Origin: Pseudomonadota bacterium
GTDB lineage: Bacteria > Pseudomonadota > Gammaproteobacteria > Burkholderiales > Burkholderiaceae
Reading direction: 5' to 3'
NCBI GenBank assembly: GCA_023441105.1
Contig: JAEZQX010000333.1
Span: 1 to 8,620 of the forward strand
DNA length: 8,620 bases
Each line of letters begins with the position of its first letter. Position 1 is the first letter of the stretch. The translations under genes were made by a program, and so were the position numbers. Under the pieces are notes generated by a model, which did no database searches, had not been told where the DNA came from, and saw nothing but the letters and a program-made list of their open reading frames with translations. Shown here in pieces: positions 1-6,395 of the stretch.

Positions 1-209
1 GTCTTCGACTTGCCGCAGCCGGTTTCGCCGACGATGCACAAGGTCTCGCCGCGGCGGGCCTGGAAGGTCAGGTCGCGAACCGCATGCAGCGTGCCGTCGG
101 CCGTGGCGATGTCGACGTCCAGGCCGACCACGTCGAGCACGACGTCGCCGGCGGCGGGCGCACCGGCCGCCATCCTGGGCGCCGGCTCCCCTCGTGTCGG
201 CAGCGTCAC
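1..209 (-). CDS. ABC transporter ATP-binding protein, family-5 (peptide/oligosaccharide) importer; partial, N-terminal 69 codons
   Basis: This is the 5' end of an ATPase gene that leaves the window at base 1. Its product would hydrolyse ATP on the cytoplasmic face to drive the two permeases encoded just upstream. Visible are an N-terminal tail of about 20 residues, the first beta strands of the nucleotide-binding domain (a VVLDVVGLDVDI stretch), an aromatic/basic A-loop region and a complete Walker A motif, GETGCGKS, at residues 61-68. The Q-loop, signature and Walker B lie outside. I chose the GTG at 209-207: it overlaps the permease stop as GTGA and has a GGAGGG ribosome site six bases upstream (216-221). 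An internal ATG at 173 is a weaker alternative. The order binding protein, permease, permease, ATPase is usual for the OppABCDF/DppABCDF type; a second ATPase probably follows off the edge. Confidence 0.9.
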   Translation of the reverse strand, partial: MTLPTRGEPAPRMAAGAPAAGDVVLDVVGLDVDIATADGTLHAVRDLTFQARRGETLCIVGETGCGKSK

Positions 210-1126
210 GAGCGGCCCTCCGGCGACAGCAGGTCGTGCAGGCCGTCGCCGCACAGGTTGATGGCGAAGATCAGCACCGCCAATGCCGTGCCGGGGATCG
301 CGATCAGCCAGAAGGAGAAGAACATGTAGGCCTTGGCTTCGGAGATCATCAGGCCCCACGACGGCAGCGGCGGCTGCACGCCCAGTCCCAGGAACGACAG
401 TGCCGCCTCCAGCAGGATCGCGCTCGCTGCTTCCAGCGTGGCGATGACGATCAGGTGGGGCATGACGTTCGGCAGGACTTCGCCGAACAGGATGCGCGGC
501 GTCGATGCGCCGGCGGAGCGCGCGGCGGCCACATAGTCGAGCGAGCGCACCTGCTGGGTGGCGCTGCGCATCACCACCGCGAAGCGGTCCCACTTCAGCA
601 GCCCGAGCACCAGGATCACGATCCACAGCGAGCCGCCGACCAGCGCGACGGTGGCCAGCGCCACCAGGATCACCGGCATCGACAGCCGGGTCGTGACCAG
701 GAAGCTGACCACCATGTCGGTGCGACCGCCGAAGTAGCCGGCGAGCATGCCCATGGTGGTGCCGATCAGGCCGGAGATGACGGCGACGCTGATACCGATC
801 AGCAGCGAGATGCGGGCGCCGTACAGCAGCCGCGACAGGTAGTCGCGGCCCAGCGGGTCGGTGCCGAGCGGATGGAGCCAGCTGCCCTTGTCCTTCCACA
901 ACGGCGGCGCCGTCCGGTTGACCAGGTCCTGCGCATACGGGTCGTGGGGTGCCAGCCAGGGCGCCAGCAGCGCGACCAGCAGGATCAGCAGCAGCAGCCC
1001 GCCCCCCACCAGCAACGCCTTGTTGCGCAGGATGCGGCGGCGCAGGCGGCCGGGTGGCGCCGCGGCGGCAGCGGGCAGGACCGGCGCCGCCTCAGGCAAC
1101 GCGGATGCGGGGATCGAGCCAGGCAT
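206..1126 (-). CDS. ABC transporter permease, DppC/OppC-like
   Basis: Inner-membrane permease of 306 residues, close to the usual 290-310 of DppC/OppC proteins. A cytoplasmic N-terminal tail rich in Ala and Pro (about 1-27) leads to a first membrane helix (about 37-59) and the short OppC N-terminal region ending in APHDPYAQDL. The family motif LGTDPLGRD is at 87-95, followed by the transport domain with about five more helices. The coupling (EAA-like) loop that docks on the ATPase is at about 195-222 (YVAAARSAGASTPRILFGEV). The C-terminus NLCGDGLHDLLSP is typical. The start is uncertain: ATG at 1126 gives a 35-base overlap with the upstream permease, while TTG at 1144 and TTG at 1099 are also in frame. 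None has a convincing ribosome site, which suggests translational coupling. It should pair with the DppB-like permease to form the membrane channel. Confidence 0.93.
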   Translation of the reverse strand: MPGSIPASALPEAAPVLPAAAAAPPGRLRRRILRNKALLVGGGLLLLILLVALLAPWLAPHDPYAQDLVNRTAPPLWKDKGSWLHPLGTDPLGRDYLSRLLYGARISLLIGISVAVISGLIGTTMGMLAGYFGGRTDMVVSFLVTTRLSMPVILVALATVALVGGSLWIVILVLGLLKWDRFAVVMRSATQQVRSLDYVAAARSAGASTPRILFGEVLPNVMPHLIVIATLEAASAILLEAALSFLGLGVQPPLPSWGLMISEAKAYMFFSFWLIAIPGTALAVLIFAINLCGDGLHDLLSPEGRS

Positions 1127-2009
1127 TGGCGATGTCGGCGGCAAGGGTGAGCAGGACGTAGATCACCGACAGCAGCAGCACGATCACCTGCATCACCGGG
1201 AAGTCCTTGAACGTGATGCTCTGATAGGCGAGGTAGCCGAGCCCGTCGAGCGCGAAGATGGTTTCGATGACCACCGAGCCGCCCAGCAGGTAGCCCAGTT
1301 GCACCGCGCTCAGCGCAACCACCGGGACGACCGCGTTGCGCAGCGCGTGCTTGAAGATGACCTGCATCGCCGGCAGGCCCTTGGCCCTGGCGGTGCGGAT
1401 GTAGTCGGCTTCGAGCACCTCGACCATGCCGGCGCGCACCAGCCGCATGAAGGCGGGCGCCACGTAGTAGCCGAGGGCGATGGTGGGCATGACGAAATGC
1501 AGCCAGGTGTCGCTGCCGGATACGGGCAGCACGCGCAGCGAGATCGAGAACAGCATGATCAGCAGCAGCGCGAAGAAGAAGTTGGGCAGGGCCTGGCCGA
1601 CCACCGCGGTCGCCAGGCACAGCCGGTCGATCCAGCTGTTGCGGTAGATGGCCGCCAGCACCCCGAGAGGGATCGAGACCAGCAGTGCGAAGGCCAGCGC
1701 CAGCACGCCCAGCAGCAGCGTCGTCTTCAGCTTGCCCAGGATCAGCGGTCCGGTAGCGGTCTTGAAGTAGATCGAGTCACCCAGGTCGCCGCGCACCAGC
1801 TGCCCGAGCCAGGCCAGGTACTGCACCGGCAGCGGCCGGTCGAAGCCGTAGGTCTGCCGGATCAGGTCGATGTCGACCTGGGTCGCGCCTTCGCCGGCGA
1901 TGGCGGTGGCCGGATCGCCGGACAGGCGCAAAAGCAGGAAGGCAATCATCGAGACTGCCAGGGCGACCAGGACGGCAAGCCCCAGCCGCTTGAGCGTGTA
2001 ACCGATCAC
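1092..2009 (-). CDS. ABC transporter permease, DppB/OppB-like
   Basis: Inner-membrane permease of 305 residues, normal for DppB/OppB/GsiC proteins. The first helix (about 9-29) is followed by a periplasmic loop with the family's RQTYGFDRPLPVQYLAWLGQ pattern (51-70) and the LVRGDLGDS motif (71-79). Five further helices lie at roughly 98-120, 133-158, 172-190, 229-251 and 271-294. The coupling loop at 199-229 contains DYIRTARAKG, the EAA-type ATPase contact, and the protein ends in the typical DPRIR. The start is GTG at 2009-2007, 19 bases after the binding-protein stop, with only a weak G-rich ribosome site. The 3' end overlaps the start of the next permease gene. Substrate choice in these systems rests mostly with the binding protein, so this gene alone does not tell the cargo. 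Confidence 0.93.
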   Translation of the reverse strand: MIGYTLKRLGLAVLVALAVSMIAFLLLRLSGDPATAIAGEGATQVDIDLIRQTYGFDRPLPVQYLAWLGQLVRGDLGDSIYFKTATGPLILGKLKTTLLLGVLALAFALLVSIPLGVLAAIYRNSWIDRLCLATAVVGQALPNFFFALLLIMLFSISLRVLPVSGSDTWLHFVMPTIALGYYVAPAFMRLVRAGMVEVLEADYIRTARAKGLPAMQVIFKHALRNAVVPVVALSAVQLGYLLGGSVVIETIFALDGLGYLAYQSITFKDFPVMQVIVLLLSVIYVLLTLAADIANAWLDPRIRVA

Positions 2010-2028
2010 CGCCTGCCCCGCGCCAGGG

Positions 2029-3570
2029 CTACTTCCAGGTCATCTCCCAGAAACGCACCAGCTCGTCCGGATAGGCCTTGAAGGAAAGCTCCTTGGCGGC
2101 GACGTAGAACACCGGCAGGGACCACAGCGGCACCGAATAGGCACGCTCGGCGATCAGCGTCAGCGCCTGCTTGTAGGCCTTCTTGCGGGCGTCCGGATCG
2201 ATCGAGTTGTTGCCCTGGAGCAGGAGGTCCCGCACCTCCGCATCGCGGGTGATGTCCTCGCCCTCGAAGGCGAAGTAGTTGGGCGTGGAGGCCGACACGT
2301 CGTTGACCGAGAACGAGCCCCAGGTCTGGTGGGTCAGCTGCTCCTTGTTGGCGCGGATCGATTCGCGCATGGCGGCGTACTGCAGGAAATTGAGCTTGGC
2401 CTTGATGCCCACCGCCTGCAGGTTGTTGATCAACGCCTCGGTCTGGTTGCGCTCGCGGTAGGCGACGATGGTCGTCTCGAAGCCGTTCGGGAAGCCGGCT
2501 TCCGCCAGCAGCTTCTTCGACAGCGCCGGGTCGTACTTGTAGCGCGGCGCCCCTTCGTCGGTGCAGCCGAACTGTGACGGGAAGCAGTTGGTGTGGAGGA
2601 CCCGCGAGCCGGCCCCGACCAGGTTCTTGGCGATGCCCTCGCGGTCGATGGCATGCATGATGGCCTTGCGCACGCGCACGTCCTTCAGCTGCGGCGCCGG
2701 CGTGCCGTCCTGCGAGTTGATCTGCATGAAGACGATGCGCATCGTCTCGCCGCTCACCACCTGCAGGTGCGGCACCGTCCCCGCCTGCTCGGCCTGGTCC
2801 TTGGGCACGTGCATGATGAAGTCCGTGCCACCCGAGAGCGCCTCGGCCATCTGGGTCTGGCGGTCCGGAATGAAGCGGATCTCGACCTTGGCGATCTTCG
2901 GCGTGCCCTTGGGCGAATCCTTGAAGTAGTCCGGATTGCGCTCGAGCGAGATCGACTTGCCGGGGGTGTAGTTGGTGACGCGGTAGGGCCCGGTGCCGAC
3001 CGGCTTGGCGTTCATGCCCTTCGGCCCGACCTCCTTGTAGTACTTGGCCGGATGGATCACCACCGGCCCGGCGAGGAATTCGATCGCCGCCGGGAAAACC
3101 TTCTTAGTCGTCAGCCGGACCTGGTAGGGGCCGAGCTTCTCCGCCTTCTCGATCCAGTTGACGTTCTGCTGCGCCGTGACCTTGTTGCCGGCGTCGCCGA
3201 TGAAGTTCAGGGTGTAGACCACCGAATCGGCGTCGAACGGTTCGCCGTTGTGGAACTTGATGCCTTCGCGCAGCTCGAAATCGATGGTGCGGTCGTCGAC
3301 CTGCTTCCAGCTCTTGGCCAGCAGGCCGGAGTATTCGTTGGTGTCGGGATTGCGATAGACCAGGGTATCCCAGACATTGGCGCCGAGGATCACGCCGATG
3401 CGCACGTTGTTGAAGTACGGGTCGACGCTTTCCGGTGCCTGGTCATAGGCAAAGCGCAAGGTGTCGTCCTTCTTGGCGGCAAGCGCCGGGTCCACCGCGA
3501 CGGTGGCGGCCAGCAATGCGCCGCAGGCCGCTAGGCTTGCCAGTGAGGTCCTGATGGTTGCGAATGCCAT
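2029..3570 (-). CDS. ABC transporter substrate-binding protein, family 5 (SBP_bac_5; DppA/OppA/GsiB type)
   Basis: Periplasmic receptor of 513 residues that would capture the cargo and deliver it to the permeases encoded downstream. A Sec signal peptide (R7, hydrophobic core about 8-25) ends at an ALA-A site near residues 29-32. Mature-domain signatures include the ESVDPYFNN region (47-55), LLAKSWKQVDDRTIDFELREG (83-103), IKFHNGEPFDADSVVYTLNF (104-123) and VGTGPYRVTNYTPG (191-204), all characteristic of family 5. The start ATG at 3570-3568 has a GGGGAG ribosome site ten bases upstream (3581-3586); the frame stays open 37 codons further up, but that extension would bury the signal peptide. Family 5 also contains carriers of glutathione, nickel complexes and oligosaccharides, so 'dipeptide' is not established. 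Its position behind the uronate-type regulator hints at a sugar-acid-containing cargo, which is inference. Confidence 0.94.
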   Translation of the reverse strand: MAFATIRTSLASLAACGALLAATVAVDPALAAKKDDTLRFAYDQAPESVDPYFNNVRIGVILGANVWDTLVYRNPDTNEYSGLLAKSWKQVDDRTIDFELREGIKFHNGEPFDADSVVYTLNFIGDAGNKVTAQQNVNWIEKAEKLGPYQVRLTTKKVFPAAIEFLAGPVVIHPAKYYKEVGPKGMNAKPVGTGPYRVTNYTPGKSISLERNPDYFKDSPKGTPKIAKVEIRFIPDRQTQMAEALSGGTDFIMHVPKDQAEQAGTVPHLQVVSGETMRIVFMQINSQDGTPAPQLKDVRVRKAIMHAIDREGIAKNLVGAGSRVLHTNCFPSQFGCTDEGAPRYKYDPALSKKLLAEAGFPNGFETTIVAYRERNQTEALINNLQAVGIKAKLNFLQYAAMRESIRANKEQLTHQTWGSFSVNDVSASTPNYFAFEGEDITRDAEVRDLLLQGNNSIDPDARKKAYKQALTLIAERAYSVPLWSLPVFYVAAKELSFKAYPDELVRFWEMTWK

Positions 3571-3594
3571 GACGCTGCAGCTCCCCCTGAATGA

Positions 3595-3618
3595 TTCTGA
3601 TGAACGACGGTTCTGATG
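3595..3618. repeat. Two direct copies of TTCTGATG, possible regulator half-sites
   Basis: The octamer TTCTGATG occurs at 3595-3602 and 3611-3618, start points 16 bases apart. The first copy extends to TCTGATGA (3596-3603), which is exactly the reverse complement of the left half (TCATCAGA, 4461-4468) of the palindrome in the gntR-udh region. Both copies lie between a promoter candidate and the binding-protein start, about where +4 to +27 of that transcript would be. I infer a weaker or unusual binding site for the GntR regulator; the direct rather than inverted arrangement is atypical for this family. Confidence 0.35.
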
Positions 3619-3628
3619 CCCTGGCGGC

Positions 3629-3659
3629 AATATACACAGGTTCCCCGGGCGGCTGGCAA
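3629..3659 (-). promoter_or_regulatory. Candidate sigma-70 promoter for the ABC importer operon
   Basis: On the minus strand TTGCCA (plus-strand bases 3654-3659; five of six matches to TTGACA) is followed after 19 bases by TATATT (3629-3634; five of six). TGTATA gives a 17-base alternative. This is the only AT-containing stretch in the 121 bases between the regulator stop and the binding-protein start. Transcription would begin near 3622, leaving a leader of about 50 bases. Readthrough from the regulator gene is possible too, because I see no convincing terminator between them. Confidence 0.4.
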
Positions 3660-3691
3660 GGCCGCGGCCCGCCAGGCGCAAAGCGTCGCCT

Positions 3692-4432
3692 TCAGCGGCG
3701 CCGGCCCGCTGCGCCCGGCTGGGCGGACTGCAGCCGCTGGCGGCTGTTGGACAGGTGCGTGCGCATCGCGCCGCGGGCGGCTTCGACGTCGCGGGCGCGG
3801 ATCGCCTGGTAGATCAGCTCGTGCTCGGCGTCGACCCGCTGCAGGTAGCTCAGCCGTCCCTCCGGCGCGCCCTGCGGCGTGTTGAGCCGCGCCCGCGGGA
3901 TGCTCATGCTGCCGAGATGCGTCATCAGGTCGGCGAAGTGTCGATTGCCGGTGGCGCGCGCCACCTCCATGTGGAACTGGAAGTCGGCCGGCACGGCGTC
4001 CGAATCCTTGCGGATCGATTGCCGGAAGTCGCGCAGCGCCTGCGCCATCGCCTTGAGGTTGGCGGGGGTGCGGCGTTGCGCCGCAAGGCCGGCGGCTTCG
4101 GTCTCGAGGCTGATGCGCAATTCGAGCACCGAGATGACGTCGGCGACGGTGGCAAGATCGTCGGGCGTGATCCGGAAGGTGCCGCCGGCAGCGCCAGGCT
4201 CGATCACGAAGGTGCCTATGCCATGGCGCGTGCGCACCAGCTGCGAGGCCTGCAGCCGAGAAATCGCCTCGCGCACGACGGTGCGGCTGACCTCGAAGCG
4301 GGCCATGATCTCGGCTTCGGTGGGCAGCTTCTGGCCGGGCAGCAGCTTGCCGTTGCGGATGCCGGCGGCGAGCTGGTCCACCACTTCGGTGACCAGTCCA
4401 CGCGAGCGTCTGGCGGCGAAAGCTGTTGACAC
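3692..4432 (-). CDS. GntR-family transcriptional regulator, FadR subfamily (FCD domain)
   Basis: DNA-binding regulator of 246 residues. The winged helix-turn-helix covers about 11-78: LPTEAEIMARFEVSRTVVRE (36-55) is the recognition-helix region and RTRHGIGTFV (68-77) the wing. The FCD effector domain follows (about 92-230). D150, H154, H204 and H226 fit the Asp and three His with which many FCD domains hold a metal that contacts a carboxylic-acid ligand. The start is probably GTG at 4432-4430: no ATG lies in frame for many codons upstream, residues further up do not resemble the family, and later GTG codons would cut the first DNA-binding helix. Its ribosome site is weak. Divergence from udh and the palindrome between them suggest a repressor released by a uronate or a derived aldarate. 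The effector is inference; the family assignment is secure. Confidence 0.92.
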   Translation of the reverse strand: MSTAFAARRSRGLVTEVVDQLAAGIRNGKLLPGQKLPTEAEIMARFEVSRTVVREAISRLQASQLVRTRHGIGTFVIEPGAAGGTFRITPDDLATVADVISVLELRISLETEAAGLAAQRRTPANLKAMAQALRDFRQSIRKDSDAVPADFQFHMEVARATGNRHFADLMTHLGSMSIPRARLNTPQGAPEGRLSYLQRVDAEHELIYQAIRARDVEAARGAMRTHLSNSRQRLQSAQPGAAGRRR

Positions 4433-4454
4433 GGAAATTGCGGCCCCGGAGAAT
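4426..4454 (+). promoter_or_regulatory. Candidate sigma-70 promoter for udh and the TRAP operon
   Basis: TTGACA (4426-4431, a full match to the -35 consensus) is followed after 17 bases by GAGAAT (4449-4454, four of six). The predicted start point near 4461 falls inside the palindrome 4459-4480, a standard place for a repressor to block initiation. The -35 box overlaps the probable GTG start of the regulator gene on the other strand. The leader to the udh start would be about 100 bases. Confidence 0.5.
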
Positions 4455-4458
4455 CGCC

Positions 4459-4480
4459 AGTCATCAGACGTCTGACGACT
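4459..4480. promoter_or_regulatory. 22-bp palindrome, probable operator of the GntR regulator
   Basis: The arms are AGTCATCAGAC (4459-4469) and GTCTGACGACT (4470-4480). They are reverse complements except for one position per arm (A against C), so 20 of 22 bases are symmetric. Dimeric FadR-type GntR proteins commonly bind short inverted repeats of this kind next to their own gene. It lies immediately downstream of the -10 boxes of both promoter candidates, so one bound dimer could block both directions. Confidence 0.75.
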
Positions 4481-4486
4481 GCATTC

Positions 4487-4514
4487 AATGTAGCAAACCT
4501 GGCGTGGATGTCCA
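4487..4514 (-). promoter_or_regulatory. Candidate sigma-70 promoter for the regulator gene
   Basis: On the minus strand TGGACA (plus-strand 4509-4514; five of six matches to -35) is followed after 16 bases by TACATT (4487-4492; four of six). The start point would be near 4480, at the edge of the palindrome, leaving a leader of about 48 bases before the GTG at 4432. This promoter faces the udh promoter, so the two RNAs would share about 20 complementary bases at their 5' ends. Confidence 0.4.
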
Positions 4515-4542
4515 GCGCGGGCGCGCGCCGCGCGCCGGGCAC

Positions 4543-4550
4543 GGAAGGAG
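4543..4550 (+). promoter_or_regulatory. Ribosome binding site of udh
   Basis: GGAAGGAG lies nine bases before the TTG at 4560 and only three before the TTG at 4554. The spacing favours 4560 as the start. No ATG or GTG is suitably placed, so udh appears to use a TTG start. Confidence 0.7.
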
Positions 4551-4559
4551 ACCTTGACG

Positions 4560-5357
4560 TTGAAGCTGCACCAGAGACTGCTCCTGACGGGCGCTGCGGG
4601 CGGGCTGGGGAAGGTCCTGCGCCAGCGTCTCAAGGAGAACTGCGACGTCCTGCGGGTCTCGGATGTCGCCGACCTCGGCGCGGCCGGCGAGCGGGAGGAG
4701 GTGGTCCAGGCCGACCTCGCGGATGCGGCGGCGGTGTCCGCGATGATGGCCGGGGTCGATGCCGTCGTCCACCTCGGCGGCTACTCGGTGGAAGGCCCCT
4801 TCGAGCCGATCCTGCAGGCCAACATCATCGGCGCCTACAACCTCTATGAAGCGGTGCGCCGGGAGGGCGTCAGGCGCGTGGTCTTCGCCAGCTCCAACCA
4901 TGTCGTCGGCTTCTATCGCCAGGGCGAGACCATCGACGCCTCGCATCCGCCGCGGCCGGACGGCATCTACGGCCTGAGCAAGGCATTCGGCGAGGATCTT
5001 TCGCGCCTCTACTACGACCGGTACGGCATCGAGACCGCCTGCCTGCGCATCGGCTCGTCCTATCCCGAGCCGAAGGACCGGCGCATGCTGGCCACCTGGC
5101 TGAGCTACGGCGACCTGCATCGACTGGTCACCGCCTGCCTGACGACGCCGGTGCTGGGTCACACCATCGTGTTCGGCATGTCGGACAACGCCGTCACCTG
5201 GTGGGACAACCGCCTGGCGCGCCATGTCGGCTACCGGCCGCAGGACAGCTCCGACGTCTTTCGCGAGGCGATGCTGGCGCGGACGCCGGCACCCGACCTC
5301 GATGATCCGGCCGTGCAACACCAGGGCGGCGTGTTCGTCCGCACCGGACCGTTCTGA
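4560..5357 (+). CDS. udh: Uronate dehydrogenase (NAD+), EC 1.1.1.203
   Basis: Cytoplasmic extended short-chain dehydrogenase of 265 residues, the same length as the Agrobacterium tumefaciens enzyme as I recall it. It oxidises D-glucuronate or D-galacturonate with NAD+ to the corresponding aldarolactone, opening the oxidative uronate pathway. The Rossmann motif TGAAGGLG is at 10-17, D35 is placed to hold the adenosine ribose of NAD, HLGGYSVEGPFE at 71-82 matches the substrate-loop pattern of Udh, SSNH is at 111-114, and the catalytic YGLSK has Tyr137 and Lys141. RIGS (163-166) and Arg175 in RRML correspond to substrate contacts described for Udh. The start is TTG at 4560 (alternative TTG at 4554, two residues longer). 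It is the first gene of the rightward block, 52 bases before the TRAP binding-protein gene, and is probably controlled by the palindrome upstream. A general sugar epimerase is unlikely given the whole-length resemblance. Confidence 0.93.
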   Translation: MKLHQRLLLTGAAGGLGKVLRQRLKENCDVLRVSDVADLGAAGEREEVVQADLADAAAVSAMMAGVDAVVHLGGYSVEGPFEPILQANIIGAYNLYEAVRREGVRRVVFASSNHVVGFYRQGETIDASHPPRPDGIYGLSKAFGEDLSRLYYDRYGIETACLRIGSSYPEPKDRRMLATWLSYGDLHRLVTACLTTPVLGHTIVFGMSDNAVTWWDNRLARHVGYRPQDSSDVFREAMLARTPAPDLDDPAVQHQGGVFVRTGPF

Positions 5358-5409
5358 TCGGGCGGGAAAACTCGCTCCGACCCCACTTTCCTACCCAACG
5401 GAGACAGGC

Positions 5410-6390
5410 ATGAGACCGACTCGCTGCGTCCTGGCCGCACTGGCCACCTTTTCGGCCCTGGCGTTGACCGGCAACGCGTCGGCGCAGACCACGCTCAAGG
5501 CCGCGGATGTGCATCCGCCCGGCTATTCCACGGTGGTGGCGGTCGAGAACCTCGGCAAGAAGTTCGAGGACGCGACCAAGGGCAAGTACAAGCTGCAGAT
5601 GTTCCCGAGCAGCGTGCTCGGCGGCGAGAAGGAGATGATCGAGCAGACCCAGGTCGGCGCGATCCAGATCCTGCGCACCTCGCTCGGACCGGTCGGTTCG
5701 GTGGTGCCCGAGGTCAACGTCTTCAACATGCCGTTCGTGTTCCGCGACGAAGCGCACATGCGCAAGATCATCGACGGGCAGATCGGCGACGAGATTCTCG
5801 AGAAGATCACCGCCAGCCCGGCGCGCCTGGTCGCGCTGGCCTGGATGGACGGCGGATCACGCAGCCTCTACACCAAGAAGCCGGTGCGCACGCCGGCGGA
5901 CCTCAAGGGCCAGAAGGTCCGCATGATGGGCAACCCGCTGTTCGTCGACACCATGAATGCCATGGGCGGCAACGGCATCTCCATGGGCTACGCCGAGGTC
6001 TACAGCGCCCTGCAGACCGGAGTGGTGGACGGCGCCGAGAACAATCCGCCCAGCCTCTTCACCTCCAATCACTACACCACCGGCACCCGCTACTACGCCC
6101 AGACCAACCACCTCATCATTCCCGAGCTGCTGGTGATGTCCAAGGTGTCCTGGGGGCGGTTGTCGCCGGAGGAGCAGGCGCTGATGAAGAAGCTGGCGCG
6201 CGAGGCGCAGCTCGAGCAGCGCGCGCTGTGGGACAAGAGCGTCGCGGAGTACACCGAGAAGCTCAAGGCGGCCGGCGTCGAGTTCATCCAGGTCGACCAG
6301 AAGCCGTTCTTCGATGCCACCGCCCCGGTGCGGGCGAAGTACGGCGCTGCCTTCGCCGACCTCATGAAGCGCATCGAGGCGGTCAAGTAG
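5410..6390 (+). CDS. dctP: TRAP transporter substrate-binding protein (DctP family), probable uronate receptor
   Basis: Periplasmic receptor of 326 residues; the symbol is the family name and does not imply dicarboxylate transport. A Sec signal peptide (R2, R5, hydrophobic 6-20) ends at ASA-Q (cleavage after residue 25). The mature protein begins with the family's LKAADVHPPGYSTV (29-42). KGQKVRMMGNPLF (166-178) holds Arg171, the arginine that in TRAP receptors binds the ligand carboxylate, and GGSRSLY has Arg151 as a likely second contact. YAEVYSALQTGVVDGAENNP (194-213) is the family signature. The start ATG has GGAG six bases upstream (5400-5403); the frame is open further up but only as overlap with udh. 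Binding proteins encoded beside udh have been found to bind D-glucuronate and D-galacturonate, which fits here; the ligand itself is inferred from context. Confidence 0.93.
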   Translation: MRPTRCVLAALATFSALALTGNASAQTTLKAADVHPPGYSTVVAVENLGKKFEDATKGKYKLQMFPSSVLGGEKEMIEQTQVGAIQILRTSLGPVGSVVPEVNVFNMPFVFRDEAHMRKIIDGQIGDEILEKITASPARLVALAWMDGGSRSLYTKKPVRTPADLKGQKVRMMGNPLFVDTMNAMGGNGISMGYAEVYSALQTGVVDGAENNPPSLFTSNHYTTGTRYYAQTNHLIIPELLVMSKVSWGRLSPEEQALMKKLAREAQLEQRALWDKSVAEYTEKLKAAGVEFIQVDQKPFFDATAPVRAKYGAAFADLMKRIEAVK

Positions 6391-6395
6391 GCGGC

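Noticed and set aside
194..2081. Long plus-strand open frames across the ABC permease genes (for example 194-1150 and 861-2081)
   Set aside because: They are mirror frames of the minus-strand permeases: compositions are dominated by Gln, Arg, His and Asp with no domain, and the opposite strand has clear family motifs throughout.
3660..3691. Palindrome GGCCGCGGCC (3660-3669) and a five-pair stem (3674-3691) after the regulator stop as a terminator
   Set aside because: The stems are short, no T-run follows on the minus strand, and such GC palindromes are common in this base composition.
4433..4633. N-terminal extension of the GntR regulator to the ATG at 4633
   Set aside because: The added 67 residues do not resemble the family, would overlap udh and would place the operator and promoter inside the coding region.
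4485..5321. 278-codon minus-strand open frame opposite udh
   Set aside because: It has no recognisable domain and lies fully under udh, whose catalytic motifs are complete.
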